Numbered from the stretch's first letter, positions 37,965-48,000 are shown. The stretch: DNA of 64,000 nucleotides from Jeotgalibacillus alimentarius (GCF_000829445.1 NZ_JXRQ01000025.1:1-64000); one strand, 5' to 3'. The notes: generated by a model not told the origin, from the letters alone. A program made the numbers and translations.

Positions 37965-38095
37965 ACCGTCGAACTGCGCTCCGGGCGGATGCTTTCCCCG
38001 GGGCCGGCGGTAAGCCTCCTCGCCGCTGTGCGCCTGCGGGGTCTTACCTGTCCGGCTGCTCCCGGTGGAGTCACCGCCCTACACTCCGTCCGACT
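37965..38095 (-). repeat. GC-rich interspersed intergenic repeat, copy 6, between fadN and fadA
   Basis: Same family as the others but reversed: GTAAGCCTCCTCGCCG and GCGGGGTCTTACC on the plus strand. Fills the fadN-fadA spacer. Confidence 0.8.
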
Positions 38096-38131
38096 AGATG
38101 ATATTTTAATTAAACGTTTGCTGTTTTAATA

Positions 38132-40510
38132 TTAATTACGCAGCGGCTTACCCTTTACGAGCATGTGCTGCATGCGCTGTTGTGATTTTGGCTGTTCGAT
38201 CAGGCTGAGGAATGCTTCTCTTTCCAGCTGAAGCAGGTATTCTTCGTCTACTTCTGTGCCGTATGGAACTTTTCCGCCTGCAATGACATAAGCGAGTTTC
38301 TTCGCAATTTTCAAGTCATGTTCAGAAATAAAGCCTGACTGATACATCGATTGTGCTCCGAGCAGCAGTGTTGCATAGCCCGGTTCACCTGTAACAGGTA
38401 CTTTTCTTTTTACAGGAGCTGTATAGTTTTCAGCCAGATGAAGAACTGCCTGTTTCGCGTCATAGATCAGGTGATCACCGTTGACGCTGATACCGTCTGA
38501 CGCGCTAAGGAAGTTGTTATCTCTTGCTTCAGCAGCTGACGTTGACACTTTTGCCATCGCGATTGTTTCAAACACTTTGTTCGCTACCTTCTGAAGGTCG
38601 AAATCTACACCTTTTGGCAGGCTGTTATAGTAATTCAGATAAAGCTCCTTGTTTCCGCCGCCGCCAGGAATCAGCCCGACACCAACTTCAACAAGACCCA
38701 TATATGTTTCAGCTGAAGCCTGGATATGATCAGCCGGCAGACAAACTTCTGTTCCGCCGCCAAGCGTCATGCCAAACGGTGCTGCAACAACCGGGAATGA
38801 GCTGTATTTCAGCTTCATCATCGCCTGCTGGAAATGTTTGACGACCATATCAATTTCAAAAATATTGTCATCCTGCGCTTCCATTAAAATCATCGCAAGG
38901 TTTGCACCGACACAGAAGTTTTTACCCTGGTTACCGATCACAAGCCCTTTATAGTTTTTAGAAACTTCATCTACTGCAAAATTGATCATCTGAGTAATAT
39001 CCATACCGATCGCATTGTTCGGTGAAGTAAATTCAAGAAGTGCGACACCGTCACCCAGATCGATCAGGCTTGCACCAGCGTTCTTCTTAATCACGCCTTT
39101 CTTTTTCTTCAAACGCTTCAGATCGATCACTTTCTCATTCACTTCAACAGGCTGATATTCGCCATTGTGATAGAAGAACAGATCACCGTTTTCCTCTTTA
39201 TAAAATGAGTCATGACCGTCTGCAATCATTTTTTCAACCCATTCAGGTACGGTATATCCTTCAGCCTTCAGGCGTTCAACTGATTTTGCTACGCCGATTG
39301 CATCCCATGTTTCAAATGGTCCTTTATCCCAGCCGAAGCCCCATTTCATCGCCTGATCAATATCTGTAATATTGTCTGCGATTTCACCTGTCAGCTCAGC
39401 TGAATAAACAAGTACCGGTGCAAGAATTGACCAAAGCAGCTCAGAAGCACGATCTTTTCCATATACAAGCGTCTTCATTTTTCCTGAGAAGCCTTTTTCC
39501 TGCTTCGCCATTTCAACAGATGCTGCTTTTAATTTGCCGCGCTCTTCATATTCAAGTGTTTCAGGATTTAACTGGAGAATTGCTTTTCCTTCTTTTTTGA
39601 AGAAGCCCTGGCCTGACTTACTTCCTAGCCAGCCTTTATCACGCATTTTCAGCATGAAGTCAGGTACTTCGAATACTTCTTTTTCCTGACCGTCAACCTG
39701 GTCATATACGTTTTTCGCCACGTGGATAAATGTATCAAGTCCAACAACATCCAGTGTTCTGAACGTTGCACTTTTCGGGCGTCCGATCAGCGGACCTGTA
39801 ACAGAATCAACCTCACCTACGCTGTAACCGCCCTTCAGCATTTCTTTCACTGTGACTAACAGACCGTAAGTCCCGATTCTGTTGGCGATAAAGTTCGGTG
39901 TATCCTTCGCGAATACTACCCCTTTACCAAGCGTATCTTCTCCGAATGTTTTCATGAACTGAACAACTTCCGGATCCGTTGACTGTGCCGGAATCACTTC
40001 AAGTAACTTCAGGTAACGCGGCGGGTTGAAGAAGTGTGTGCCAAGGAAGTGCTTTTGAAAATCCTCAGATCTTCCTTCAGTCATTGCTTCTATTGAGATA
40101 CCAGATGTATTTGAGCTGACAATACTGCCAGGCTTTCTATATTGATCTACTTTTTCAAATACCTTCTTTTTCACTTCAAGGTTCTCAACTACCACTTCAA
40201 TAATCCAGTCAGCTTCTGCCAGCTGTTCCATATGGTCGTCAAGGTTACCGGCTGTAATGAGTGCTGCATTCGATTTTGAGGAAAGTGGTGCAGGTTTTTG
40301 TTTGAATAATTTCTGTACAGCTCCCTGGCTCAGGCGATTTCTCACCTGTGGGCTTTCAAGTGTCAGCCCTTTCGCCTGCTCTGCTTCTGTCAATTCACTT
40401 GGCACGATGTCAAGTAGAAGCGATGGGATACCGATATTTGCAAGGTGGGCTGCAATTCCCGAGCCCATAACACCAGAGCCGATCACTGCTGCTTTTTGAA
40501 TATGTCTCAT
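38132..40510 (-). CDS. fadN: FadN, bifunctional 3-hydroxyacyl-CoA dehydrogenase / enoyl-CoA hydratase
   Basis: 792 residues: N-terminal NAD-binding dehydrogenase (GSGVMGSGIA, about 1-310), a second dehydrogenase C-domain-like part, and an enoyl-CoA hydratase/isomerase domain from about 480 (oxyanion segment MTLGGGTEVCLPAD; GLIPGGGG). Matches YusL. First gene of the operon, below a FadR box and a cre site. Confidence 0.95.
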   Translation of the reverse strand: MRHIQKAAVIGSGVMGSGIAAHLANIGIPSLLLDIVPSELTEAEQAKGLTLESPQVRNRLSQGAVQKLFKQKPAPLSSKSNAALITAGNLDDHMEQLAEADWIIEVVVENLEVKKKVFEKVDQYRKPGSIVSSNTSGISIEAMTEGRSEDFQKHFLGTHFFNPPRYLKLLEVIPAQSTDPEVVQFMKTFGEDTLGKGVVFAKDTPNFIANRIGTYGLLVTVKEMLKGGYSVGEVDSVTGPLIGRPKSATFRTLDVVGLDTFIHVAKNVYDQVDGQEKEVFEVPDFMLKMRDKGWLGSKSGQGFFKKEGKAILQLNPETLEYEERGKLKAASVEMAKQEKGFSGKMKTLVYGKDRASELLWSILAPVLVYSAELTGEIADNITDIDQAMKWGFGWDKGPFETWDAIGVAKSVERLKAEGYTVPEWVEKMIADGHDSFYKEENGDLFFYHNGEYQPVEVNEKVIDLKRLKKKKGVIKKNAGASLIDLGDGVALLEFTSPNNAIGMDITQMINFAVDEVSKNYKGLVIGNQGKNFCVGANLAMILMEAQDDNIFEIDMVVKHFQQAMMKLKYSSFPVVAAPFGMTLGGGTEVCLPADHIQASAETYMGLVEVGVGLIPGGGGNKELYLNYYNSLPKGVDFDLQKVANKVFETIAMAKVSTSAAEARDNNFLSASDGISVNGDHLIYDAKQAVLHLAENYTAPVKRKVPVTGEPGYATLLLGAQSMYQSGFISEHDLKIAKKLAYVIAGGKVPYGTEVDEEYLLQLEREAFLSLIEQPKSQQRMQHMLVKGKPLRN

Positions 40511-40548
40511 CTGTTAAAGATCCCCCTTTTAAACTGAATCCGTTTTTT

Positions 40549-40566
40549 TGAATGAATCCTCATTCA
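40549..40566 (-). promoter_or_regulatory. FadR operator upstream of fadN
   Basis: TGAATGAATCCTCATTCA, a palindrome with seven-base arms that matches the Bacillus FadR box (TGAATGAnTAnTCATTCA). FadR releases DNA on binding long-chain acyl-CoA. Confidence 0.88.
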
Positions 40567-40643
40567 TTTTACGGCAAAAAAATATAAGAAAATTCTCTAC
40601 ATTTCTATCTTAATAAAGTTTTCAGAATAAAGCAACAGAAAAT

Positions 40644-40657
40644 TATAAGCGCTTTCA
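40644..40657 (-). promoter_or_regulatory. Probable cre (CcpA) site upstream of fadN
   Basis: Minus strand TGAAAGCGCTTATA, 13 of 14 consensus positions; 134 bases before the fadN start. Confidence 0.6.
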
Positions 40658-40708
40658 TATGAATTTTTGAAAGTCTGATCGCATCTCAAAGAACCTGCTT
40701 CATAAGTA

Positions 40709-40740
40709 AAGACTGAGACAAATTTGTCCCAGCCTTTATC
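40709..40740 (-). terminator. Terminator of proline dehydrogenase
   Basis: GGCTGGGACAAA / TTTGTCTCAGTC on the minus strand, followed by TTTAC; moderately T-rich. Confidence 0.75.
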
Positions 40741-40743
40741 ACG

Positions 40744-41661
40744 TTATTTACTGATAATCCCTTTCGCTACAAAAGCCACATTCTGAGGGCGTTCTGCCAG
40801 GCGGCGCATGAAATAGCCGTACCAGTCAGTACCAAACGGTGTATATACACGCATTTTATAGCCCTGCTTGTGAAGCTCTCTTTGGCGTTCTTCACGGATT
40901 CCATAAAGCATCTGGAATTCAAATTGATCCTTTGAGATTCCGTGTTCTTCAACCAGATTTAATGTATAGTCGATGATTGCGTCATCGTGTGTGGCAACTG
41001 CCGTATAGTTCCCGTTCAGCAGGTGCATCTTAATGATTTTCTTGAAGTTTTCATCCACATCTCTTTTTTCAGGGAATGCAACTTCCGGTGATTCTTTATA
41101 AGCACCTTTTACAAGACGGAGGTTTGGAGAATACTCATTGAGCATCTTGATATCCTCTTCAGTCCGGTAAAGGTAAGCCTGAATAACTGTTCCGATATTA
41201 TTATATTCAGATTTGAGCTGTGTAAAGACTGCAAGTGTCTTGCCGCAGCGCTCGTAATCTTCCATATCAATTGTGACAAATACGTTATGTTCAGTCGCCG
41301 CATCCAGGATTCTTCTCATATTCTCAAGAACGATCTCTTCAGATAGATCGAGTCCGAGTGAGGTTAACTTTAATGAAAGCTCTGAATCAAGGTTATTGAG
41401 TCCGATCGCGCGGACTGCATCAATGCATAGGTCAGTGATTTCTCCTGCCTCCTGCTCGTTATCCACAAACTCACCAAGGCAATCAAGTGTGACACAAAGT
41501 CCTTCGTCATTCAGTTCTTTGATCGTCTCCACTGCCTGTTCAACTGTTTCACCTGCTACAAACCTGTTTGCACCAAACTTCAGACCATACTGTTTGGCTG
41601 CTTTCGTCATTGGCTTGTTAGAAGATAAAAATAAAAAGAAATCACGCATCACTTTTTCCAT
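40744..41661 (-). CDS. fadM: Proline dehydrogenase (FadM/PutB type)
   Basis: 305 residues, single-function FAD proline dehydrogenase of the Gram-positive type; TIM barrel with LDCLGEFV near residue 60, RLVKGAYKE, and C-terminal YGYFMRRLAERPQN. Oxidises proline to pyrroline-5-carboxylate at the membrane. As in B. subtilis (yusM) it lies next to fadN. A cre site precedes it. Confidence 0.94.
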   Translation of the reverse strand: MEKVMRDFFLFLSSNKPMTKAAKQYGLKFGANRFVAGETVEQAVETIKELNDEGLCVTLDCLGEFVDNEQEAGEITDLCIDAVRAIGLNNLDSELSLKLTSLGLDLSEEIVLENMRRILDAATEHNVFVTIDMEDYERCGKTLAVFTQLKSEYNNIGTVIQAYLYRTEEDIKMLNEYSPNLRLVKGAYKESPEVAFPEKRDVDENFKKIIKMHLLNGNYTAVATHDDAIIDYTLNLVEEHGISKDQFEFQMLYGIREERQRELHKQGYKMRVYTPFGTDWYGYFMRRLAERPQNVAFVAKGIISK

Positions 41662-41688
41662 GATGACAAACCCCCTGAATCAAAAATT

Positions 41689-41702
41689 TGTAACCGCTTT
41701 CT
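41689..41702 (-). promoter_or_regulatory. Probable cre (CcpA) site of proline dehydrogenase
   Basis: Minus strand AGAAAGCGGTTACA, 13 of 14 positions, 28 bases before the start codon, where CcpA would block elongation or initiation. Confidence 0.65.
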
Positions 41703-41838
41703 ATTTTTCTAAAATAAGAAATCCTTTAGCGGACTAGCATAATCTTATCATGACAAGTTTCATTTGAATACAAAAATCGACGCATAATCTTTCCAGTTCC
41801 TGCACATAGTAATCAGGATGAAAAAGGAGGCGAAAGTT

Positions 41839-42048
41839 ATGATGCAGCAACAACTGTCGACAAAAGATCTTCTTTATCTGAAGGATGTGCTTGAATGGAA
41901 TCTGATTGCTTCAAAGAAAGCTCATTTTGCGGCTTCCCAGTGCACCAACCCTCAGCTGAAATCAATTCTTGAAACATGCTGTACGACACACAAGAATCAT
42001 TATGAAAAAACATCAGCATTTCTATCAGGGCAGCAGCAGGTCCAATAA
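41839..42048 (+). CDS. Small YusN-like spore coat protein (69 aa)
   Basis: Helical protein beginning MMQQQLSTKDLLYLKDVLEW, the pattern of the CotF/YusN coat group, with cysteines in SQCTN and ETCCTTHK. RBS AGGAGG eight bases before the ATG at 41839. Followed after 19 bases by a second coat-type gene. Confidence 0.8.
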   Translation: MMQQQLSTKDLLYLKDVLEWNLIASKKAHFAASQCTNPQLKSILETCCTTHKNHYEKTSAFLSGQQQVQ

Positions 42049-42067
42049 TCAGTAAGGAGGCATTCAC

Positions 42068-42358
42068 ATGCAGAACATTCAGCAAACCACGATGTCAGAC
42101 AAAGATTGGGCAACTGATCTTCTTATACTGGAAAAACATATGACGCTCAGCTACAGCGTTGCAGCTAACGAAGCGAGTACAAACCAGCTGTTTCAATTCC
42201 TGCAATCGCTCCATGATGAGACAGGCAGACAGCAGCACAGCCTCTATTCATTCATGGAGCAGCAGAACTGGTACTCACCCGCGCAGGAAACACCTGCCAA
42301 CATACAGCAAGCTGCCAGCCAGGCTCAGACAGATAAAAGCCAGCTTCCGGTCCATTAA
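42068..42358 (+). CDS. CotF-domain spore coat protein (96 aa)
   Basis: CotF-type pattern SDKDWATDLLILEKHMTLSY, followed by a Gln-rich helical second half. RBS AAGGAGG. Probably co-transcribed with the preceding gene and ended by the terminator at 42362. Confidence 0.85.
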   Translation: MQNIQQTTMSDKDWATDLLILEKHMTLSYSVAANEASTNQLFQFLQSLHDETGRQQHSLYSFMEQQNWYSPAQETPANIQQAASQAQTDKSQLPVH

Positions 42359-42361
42359 TGG

Positions 42362-42401
42362 AGATAAAAGCCGAAAAGTCCAGTGACTTTTCGGCTTTTG
42401 T
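42362..42401 (+). terminator. Terminator after coat genes, facing yusU
   Basis: AAAGCCGAAAAGTC / GACTTTTCGGCTTT then TTG; works both ways. Confidence 0.88.
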
Positions 42402-42404
42402 TAT

Positions 42405-42659
42405 TCAGATGTTATCGTCTTCTTTATTTTCTTCTCTTACTGCTTTATTTTTCTGCTGGATATCCCGTACAATGCGCTTCATTTCTTCTTTGCCTTCAGG
42501 ATAGAGACTGTTCCAGTGACGGGCAAGTGCCGGCATTGTTTTAGCGATGTGATTATATAGCACATACATTTTAATTTCTTCAATTGATTGTTCAGATGTA
42601 TCTCCTGTAAGGAGTTCTGCATACTTTTCAACCATTGCGTCCATCTTTTCATTTATCAT
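42405..42659 (-). CDS. yusU: DUF2573 protein YusU
   Basis: 84 residues, helical, MINEKMDAMVEKYAELL start and charged C terminus; matches YusU. No known function. It precedes yusV in reverse order, as in B. subtilis. Confidence 0.87.
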   Translation of the reverse strand: MINEKMDAMVEKYAELLTGDTSEQSIEEIKMYVLYNHIAKTMPALARHWNSLYPEGKEEMKRIVRDIQQKNKAVREENKEDDNI

Positions 42660-42727
42660 TGTAATTATACCCCTTCCCTGTTTTTATGTAGATAATCGTA
42701 TTATTCACAAATATCGATCATTCAATA

Positions 42728-42758
42728 TAAAAACCGCCTTCAACAGACGGTTTTGTAG
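42728..42758 (-). terminator. Terminator of yusV
   Basis: AAAACCGTCTG / CAGGCGGTTTTT-type stem (AAACCGCC / GACGGTTT on the plus strand). Confidence 0.75.
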
Positions 42759-43580
42759 TTATGAGACTGCATCTGCAGTTTTTTTCGTTTGCTGTACAAT
42801 GCAGCGGCCTCTGCCATGCGGGATACACAGCGGTGTACCGAATAGAGGATCCGTTGTGACCTGGCAGTTCATATCAAATACGTGTCTGACCATATCACAG
42901 CTGATCACTTCTTCAGGCTTCCCCTGCTTAAATACTTTGCGGTCTTTTACAGCAATTAGATTATGTGCATATCTGCACGCAAGATTTAAATCGTGAAGGA
43001 CCATCACAATTGTGCGGTTTTCACGTTCGTTTAATTCAAATAACAGATCCAGAATTTCAATCTGGTGTGTCATATCAAGGTAAGTTGTCGGTTCATCAAG
43101 CAGGATCAGGTCTGTATCCTGTGCAAGTGTCATAGCGATCCATGCGCGCTGGCGCTGTCCGCCGGAGAGTTCATCAACGAATCTGTCCTGAAGCTCTGTC
43201 ATACCAGTTGATGCGAGTGCTTTTTCAACGGCTTCCTCATCTTTTTTAGACCACTGTTTTAAGAAACCCTGATAAGGATATCTTCCCTGTTTAACAAGCT
43301 GAAGAACTGTAAGGCCTTCAGGCGCTACAGGTGACTGTGGTAAAATCGCCATTTCCTGTGCTACTTTCCGCGAAGAATATTTATTAATTTCTTTTCCGTT
43401 CAGCAGTACATCTCCGTCATGCGGTTTCAGCAGACGGGCCATCGAGCGCAGCAGTGTTGACTTTCCGCAGCCGTTCCCGCCGATCAGAACAGAAATTTCA
43501 CCTTTTGGAATTGTCAGATCAAGCTCTTCTATTATAATGGAATCTCCATATCCAAGCGTTAATGATTGAGTTTTTAACAT
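42759..43580 (-). CDS. yusV: Iron-siderophore ABC transporter ATPase YusV
   Basis: 273 residues, FecE/FhuC-type ATPase: Walker A GGNGCGKST, signature LSGGQRQRAW, Walker B LILLDEPTTYLD. B. subtilis YusV serves several siderophore importers. A Fur box is upstream; no binding protein or permease is adjacent, as in B. subtilis. Confidence 0.93.
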   Translation of the reverse strand: MLKTQSLTLGYGDSIIIEELDLTIPKGEISVLIGGNGCGKSTLLRSMARLLKPHDGDVLLNGKEINKYSSRKVAQEMAILPQSPVAPEGLTVLQLVKQGRYPYQGFLKQWSKKDEEAVEKALASTGMTELQDRFVDELSGGQRQRAWIAMTLAQDTDLILLDEPTTYLDMTHQIEILDLLFELNERENRTIVMVLHDLNLACRYAHNLIAVKDRKVFKQGKPEEVISCDMVRHVFDMNCQVTTDPLFGTPLCIPHGRGRCIVQQTKKTADAVS

Positions 43581-43667
43581 CTAATCCGATCTCCTTTAGC
43601 TTCCTTCGCAGACTTGAGTAATTGAGTTATCTTCAGTCTAGCTTCTTTTTCCCTATGAGTCAATGAG

Positions 43668-43688
43668 TTTGAGAATCATTATCATCAA
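43668..43688 (-). promoter_or_regulatory. Fur box upstream of yusV
   Basis: Minus strand GATGATAATGATTCTCAAAC, close to the 7-1-7 Fur box TGATAATNATTATCA. Lies 90 bases before yusV and 60 bases before the divergent thioredoxin gene. Confidence 0.8.
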
Positions 43689-43747
43689 ATTTTATATTTT
43701 GCGTTTTGTGATAAAAACTCTTATCATCTCTTTATGGAGGGATGAAC

Positions 43748-44065
43748 ATGCAAGGAATTAAAAATAATGATCAATTCAAAGAAACAGTAAATAAAGATGA
43801 GCCGGTAATTGTAAAGTTTACTGCAGACTGGTGTCCTGATTGCCGCAGAATGGATATGTTTATTGACGACATCATGGATACTTACAATGAATACGGCTGG
43901 TACGAACTTAACCGTGACGAGCTGCCAGAAATTGCTGATGAGCAGGAAGTAATGGGGATTCCGAGTCTTCTTATTTTCCAAAACGGTGAAAAGAAAGCTC
44001 ACCTTCATTCAGCAAATGCCAAAAGCCCTGAACAGGTAAAAGAGTTCTTAGACGCTCAAAAATAA
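43748..44065 (+). CDS. Thioredoxin-like protein (CPDC active site)
   Basis: 105 residues, thioredoxin fold with active site TADWCPDCRRM and cis-Pro in MGIPSLLIF. CPDC differs from the general CGPC and is found in YdbP-like thioredoxins. The second ATG (43748) is favoured by spacing to GGAGG. It may share the Fur-box region with yusV. Confidence 0.88.
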   Translation: MQGIKNNDQFKETVNKDEPVIVKFTADWCPDCRRMDMFIDDIMDTYNEYGWYELNRDELPEIADEQEVMGIPSLLIFQNGEKKAHLHSANAKSPEQVKEFLDAQK

Positions 44066-44084
44066 GTCAGAGGAGAGGTCCGCC

Positions 44085-44837
44085 ATGACAGCCAGAATGA
44101 TTCACGTCAATGAAGTTCCTGTCTCAGCTTCAATCGTTGCATTTGATAAAGACGGTACGCTGTTTCAGGCAGAGCCCTTTTGGAAAGCTTTGAATAAAGA
44201 GCGGAAAAAGCGTTTCGTCTCATTGACAGGCCTTCACCACGGCGAGGAATGGGACAGGATCATGGGCGTCAATGAAACAGGAGTCGACCCGGCTGGTCTT
44301 TTAGCTGTCGCAAGTGAAACGGAAGAAAAAACAGTCATTGCCGCACTCCTGTACAGGCATACACAAAAGCCCTGGATTGAATCGCTCGCACTCGCTGAGA
44401 AATTACTTACAGACAGCAATGATTCTTTAAATATCGAAGAAGCTTTCACACCTGTCCGTGGCGCAGCGGGGCTGTTAAATGATCTGAAACACGCAGGATA
44501 TATTATTGGTATCGCCACTTCAGATAACCGGAAACGGACACTTGCCTGTCTCAATCTACTCGGGTTTCACGACGCAGACTTTATCGTTACACCCGAAGAC
44601 GTTAAGCATGGCAAGCCGTCACCTGATATGCTCGAAAAAATATGCCGCGACTTTACCGTTCCGCATGACGAAGTGTTAATGATCGGAGACAGTACAGTTG
44701 ATTGCATGATGGCTAAAGCTGCGGGATGTAAGAGTATTGGCGTAAATGAAAATGACGATATCAGACAGGAGCTTGATGAGATATCGGACTTTACGCTGAA
44801 TAGCGTGAATGACATATGTGTCAGTTGGGAATCATAA
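44085..44837 (+). CDS. HAD-superfamily phosphatase
   Basis: 250 residues, HAD subfamily IA: nucleophile DKDGTL, motif II IATSDN, lysine KHGKPSPD, motif IV MIGDSTVDCMMA. Similar to phosphoglycolate phosphatases. RBS AGAGGAGAGG. 19 bases after the thioredoxin gene, so probably in the same operon. Substrate unknown. Confidence 0.87.
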   Translation: MTARMIHVNEVPVSASIVAFDKDGTLFQAEPFWKALNKERKKRFVSLTGLHHGEEWDRIMGVNETGVDPAGLLAVASETEEKTVIAALLYRHTQKPWIESLALAEKLLTDSNDSLNIEEAFTPVRGAAGLLNDLKHAGYIIGIATSDNRKRTLACLNLLGFHDADFIVTPEDVKHGKPSPDMLEKICRDFTVPHDEVLMIGDSTVDCMMAKAAGCKSIGVNENDDIRQELDEISDFTLNSVNDICVSWES

Positions 44838-44849
44838 TGTATATGCAGA

Positions 44850-44888
44850 CCCGGAAAGCGTTCAAATTGAACCTTTCCGGGTTTTTGT
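44850..44888 (+). terminator. Terminator of the HAD phosphatase gene
   Basis: CCCGGAAAGCGTTCAA / TTGAACCTTTCCGGG then TTTTTG. Confidence 0.88.
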
Positions 44889-44914
44889 TTTGGGCTGGCG
44901 CGGGGTTAGCGTAT

Positions 44915-44956
44915 AAGCGGGTCTGACACGGGTATACGCTCTGACACGGGTCTACG
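44915..44956 (+). repeat. 18-base tandem repeat
   Basis: TCTGACACGGGTATACGC is directly followed by TCTGACACGGGTCTACGC (one difference), with a partial copy on the left (AGCGTATAAGCGGG). Located between the HAD terminator and the RND pump. Confidence 0.75.
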
Positions 44957-45071
44957 CTGCCTCTCTTCTCTGCTGCAAAACAAAAAACACACCCCGGCAC
45001 CTTCATTCTTGACACAACTGTCGGTTTTGTGAAAAAGTAAGTCTATCAACAGAACAATTGGAGGTGCAACC

Positions 45072-48000
45072 ATGTTTGAATGGGTGCTGAAACGATCAAA
45101 AATATTTATGATTTTATTTGTATTATTCCTTATTGTAGGGGTGCTTACGTTTCTGCAGCTGCCACAGCGAGAAATTCCTGAAACGTCGATTAACATTTCG
45201 ACGATTTCCACTCCGTACCCCGGGGCAACACCTGAAACGGTGGAACGAACCGTCACGAACCCGATTGAACGGAATCTTGATGGCTTAGATGGTGTCGAGA
45301 GCGTATCGTCTTCATCAGCCGCAGGATTCTCACAGATTATCGTGGAGCTGACGGATAGCGTTGATAAGCAGGAAACACTTTCAGCAATCAGACAGGAAGT
45401 GTCTGATGCATCTTCCGGATTCCCTGAAGAAGTACTTGAGTCTACTGTCAGTGAAGCCGCTGCTAACTTCCCTGTCTCCTCTTACATGCTGACTGCTGAC
45501 AGCCGCGGGGATTTCGAAGGCTTACGATCAGTGATGAATACATGGGAAGAAGAGCTGACGGCTGTACCCGGCATTTCAGGTGTGACAGTTAAAGGTGTTC
45601 AGGAAGAAGAAATTATCCTTACATTAAACAGTGAGGATCTCTGGGGAAACGGGCTTGCCTTCTCTCAGGTACTGACAGCGATTGAAGAAGAATTCAACCC
45701 TGTCCCGCTTGGCAAACAGGAACAGGAAGATACCATTTATCAACTATCTATTGAATCCTATTCATCTGTGGATGAAATGGAGCAGGTTGTAATCGGACAG
45801 AACTCTGCAGGTGAAGCTGTGCTGCTTGGTGATGTGGGAACGATTGACATACAACCGAAAGAAACTGAAGACCTGATCACTTTCAACGGTCAGCCTGCAG
45901 TTTCTGTTACAACATACTTAGAATCAGGCGAAGATATTCCTTCAGTCAGTGAAGCAGCTGAGGAAAAAGTTGCTGAACTTGAAGAATTGCTGCCTGACAA
46001 TATTACACTCGAACCTTATTATTCACAGGCAAATCTGGTGAATGACATATTCCAGGGACTGTTTTTCTCCCTTGCCATTGCCGTACTTGCGGTTATTGTG
46101 ACAAGTTCACTCGGTCTTACTGCCGGTGGTGCGATCGTCGTTGCGATTGCCGTGCCGATGTCCGTTCTGATGGGGATTATCCCGCTGCCTGGCGCTGGTG
46201 TTGACCTGAACCAGATCTCTGTGATCGGTGTCATCATTGCACTCGGTATTCTTGTTGATGACTCCATTGTAGTCAATGATAATATCCAGCGCAGATTCAA
46301 GCTTGGCGATAAAGCATTGCCGGGTGTTGTCACTGGTGTTAAAGAAGTATGGATATCAATTGTGACATCTTCACTTGCAATTGTGTTTACCTTCCTACCA
46401 CTTGTTTTCCTTTCTGGAGGAAATGGTGACTTTATCAGAGCGTTGCCTACTGTATTGATCACAACGATTATTGCTTCAACAATCGTTGCTTTATTACTGG
46501 TACCAATGCTTCGCTACAGTTTTTACCGCAACACCTCTAAAAAAATGTCAGATTCACCGGGACTGCTTGGCAAACCGCTGAATGCAATTGCTGATTTCTA
46601 TGCAGACCGTATTTTGAGAAAAACGGCTAAAAAGCCTTTATTAACAGGTGCAATCGGTTTGATCGTTACAACGCTGCTATTCGGACTTGTCGTACTGACT
46701 CCGTTTGAGTTTTTCCCGGCAGCTGACCGTGAAGAAGTAACTGTTGATGTGACGCTTCCAATCGGTACGCCGCTTGAAGAGACTGAAAGCACACTGCTTG
46801 AAATGGCAGATGTACTTGCGCAGGATGAAGGCGTATATGAAACGAGCGTCTTTGCTGGAACAGGATTGCCGAATCTTTTTAACAGCTCACTCGATACGAC
46901 GGGTGAATATACAGGACAGATCGTTGCAAGGGTTGACCGCGAAAATCAGACAGCCCAGGGGTTGATCGAAGACTGGACAGATGAACTGAGAGAGCAGTAC
47001 CCGGATGCAATCATATTTATGAATACAATTGAACAGGGGCCTCCTTCAGGTGCTCCAGTTACAGTGACTGTAAAAGGTCCTGACCTTGAAGAGCTTACAT
47101 CCATTCGTGATGATGTCATGACACAAATTGAAGATCTTGGCGTTGACCTTGTGCTTGATAATATTGGCGAGGAAGAACCTGTGATCTCTTATGTGCCTGA
47201 CAGAACTGCGCTTGAAGAAAATGATATTAGTATTCAGGCTATCAGCCAGCAGATCCGCCTTGTCACTGAAGGTATTCCAATGGCTTCTTTTGACGATGGG
47301 GTTGTACAGCGTGATATGAAGGTACTTGTCGATCCGGTTGAAGAAGGACAGGAAATTCCGCTTGATGAGATAGAAGTCGCTGCCCAGTCGCAGCAGGGCC
47401 CACCTCAGCTGATCCCTCTTTCTGACCTTGTCACAGCTGAAGAAACGTCTCAACTGCAGCGGATTCAGCATGAAGATGGAGAACGCGCGATTACAATCCG
47501 CGCATTCCCTGGAGAAGTAGAAGATCTTGAAGCAAAGACAACTGATATTGTTGAAGACGTCCGCTCCTCACTGGGCGACGATTATTCACTGACGATCGGC
47601 GGGGAAAATGAAGCACAGAATGACTTCTTCTCAGAAATCATTCTATTATTCACAATTGTTATTTTCCTTGTCTACCTGCTGATTGCATTCCAGTTCAACT
47701 CACTGTCACTGCCATTCCTTGTACTGACAGCAGTGTACCTGGCAATTGCAGGTGCGATTCTTGGACTGTTTGTGACGCAGACACCAATCAGCTTCCTGGC
47801 TGTCATGGGTATGGTCTCACTGACAGGTATCGTAGTAAGAAACTCTGTTGTGCTCATTGACTTTATCGAACAGGGTGTTGCGAACGGCATGAAGGTGATG
47901 GATGCCGTGATTGAATCCGGACGCGTCAGAATCCGTCCGATTGTACTGACGGCTCTCACATCCATTGTTGCCCTGATTCCTGTTGCAGTAAGCGGAGATG

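Noticed and set aside
41273-41737. 154-codon frame antisense to proline dehydrogenase
   Set aside because: Serine-rich shadow translation of a well conserved gene.
47046-47471. 141-codon frame antisense to the RND pump
   Set aside because: Shadow of the coding strand; no ribosome site or family similarity.
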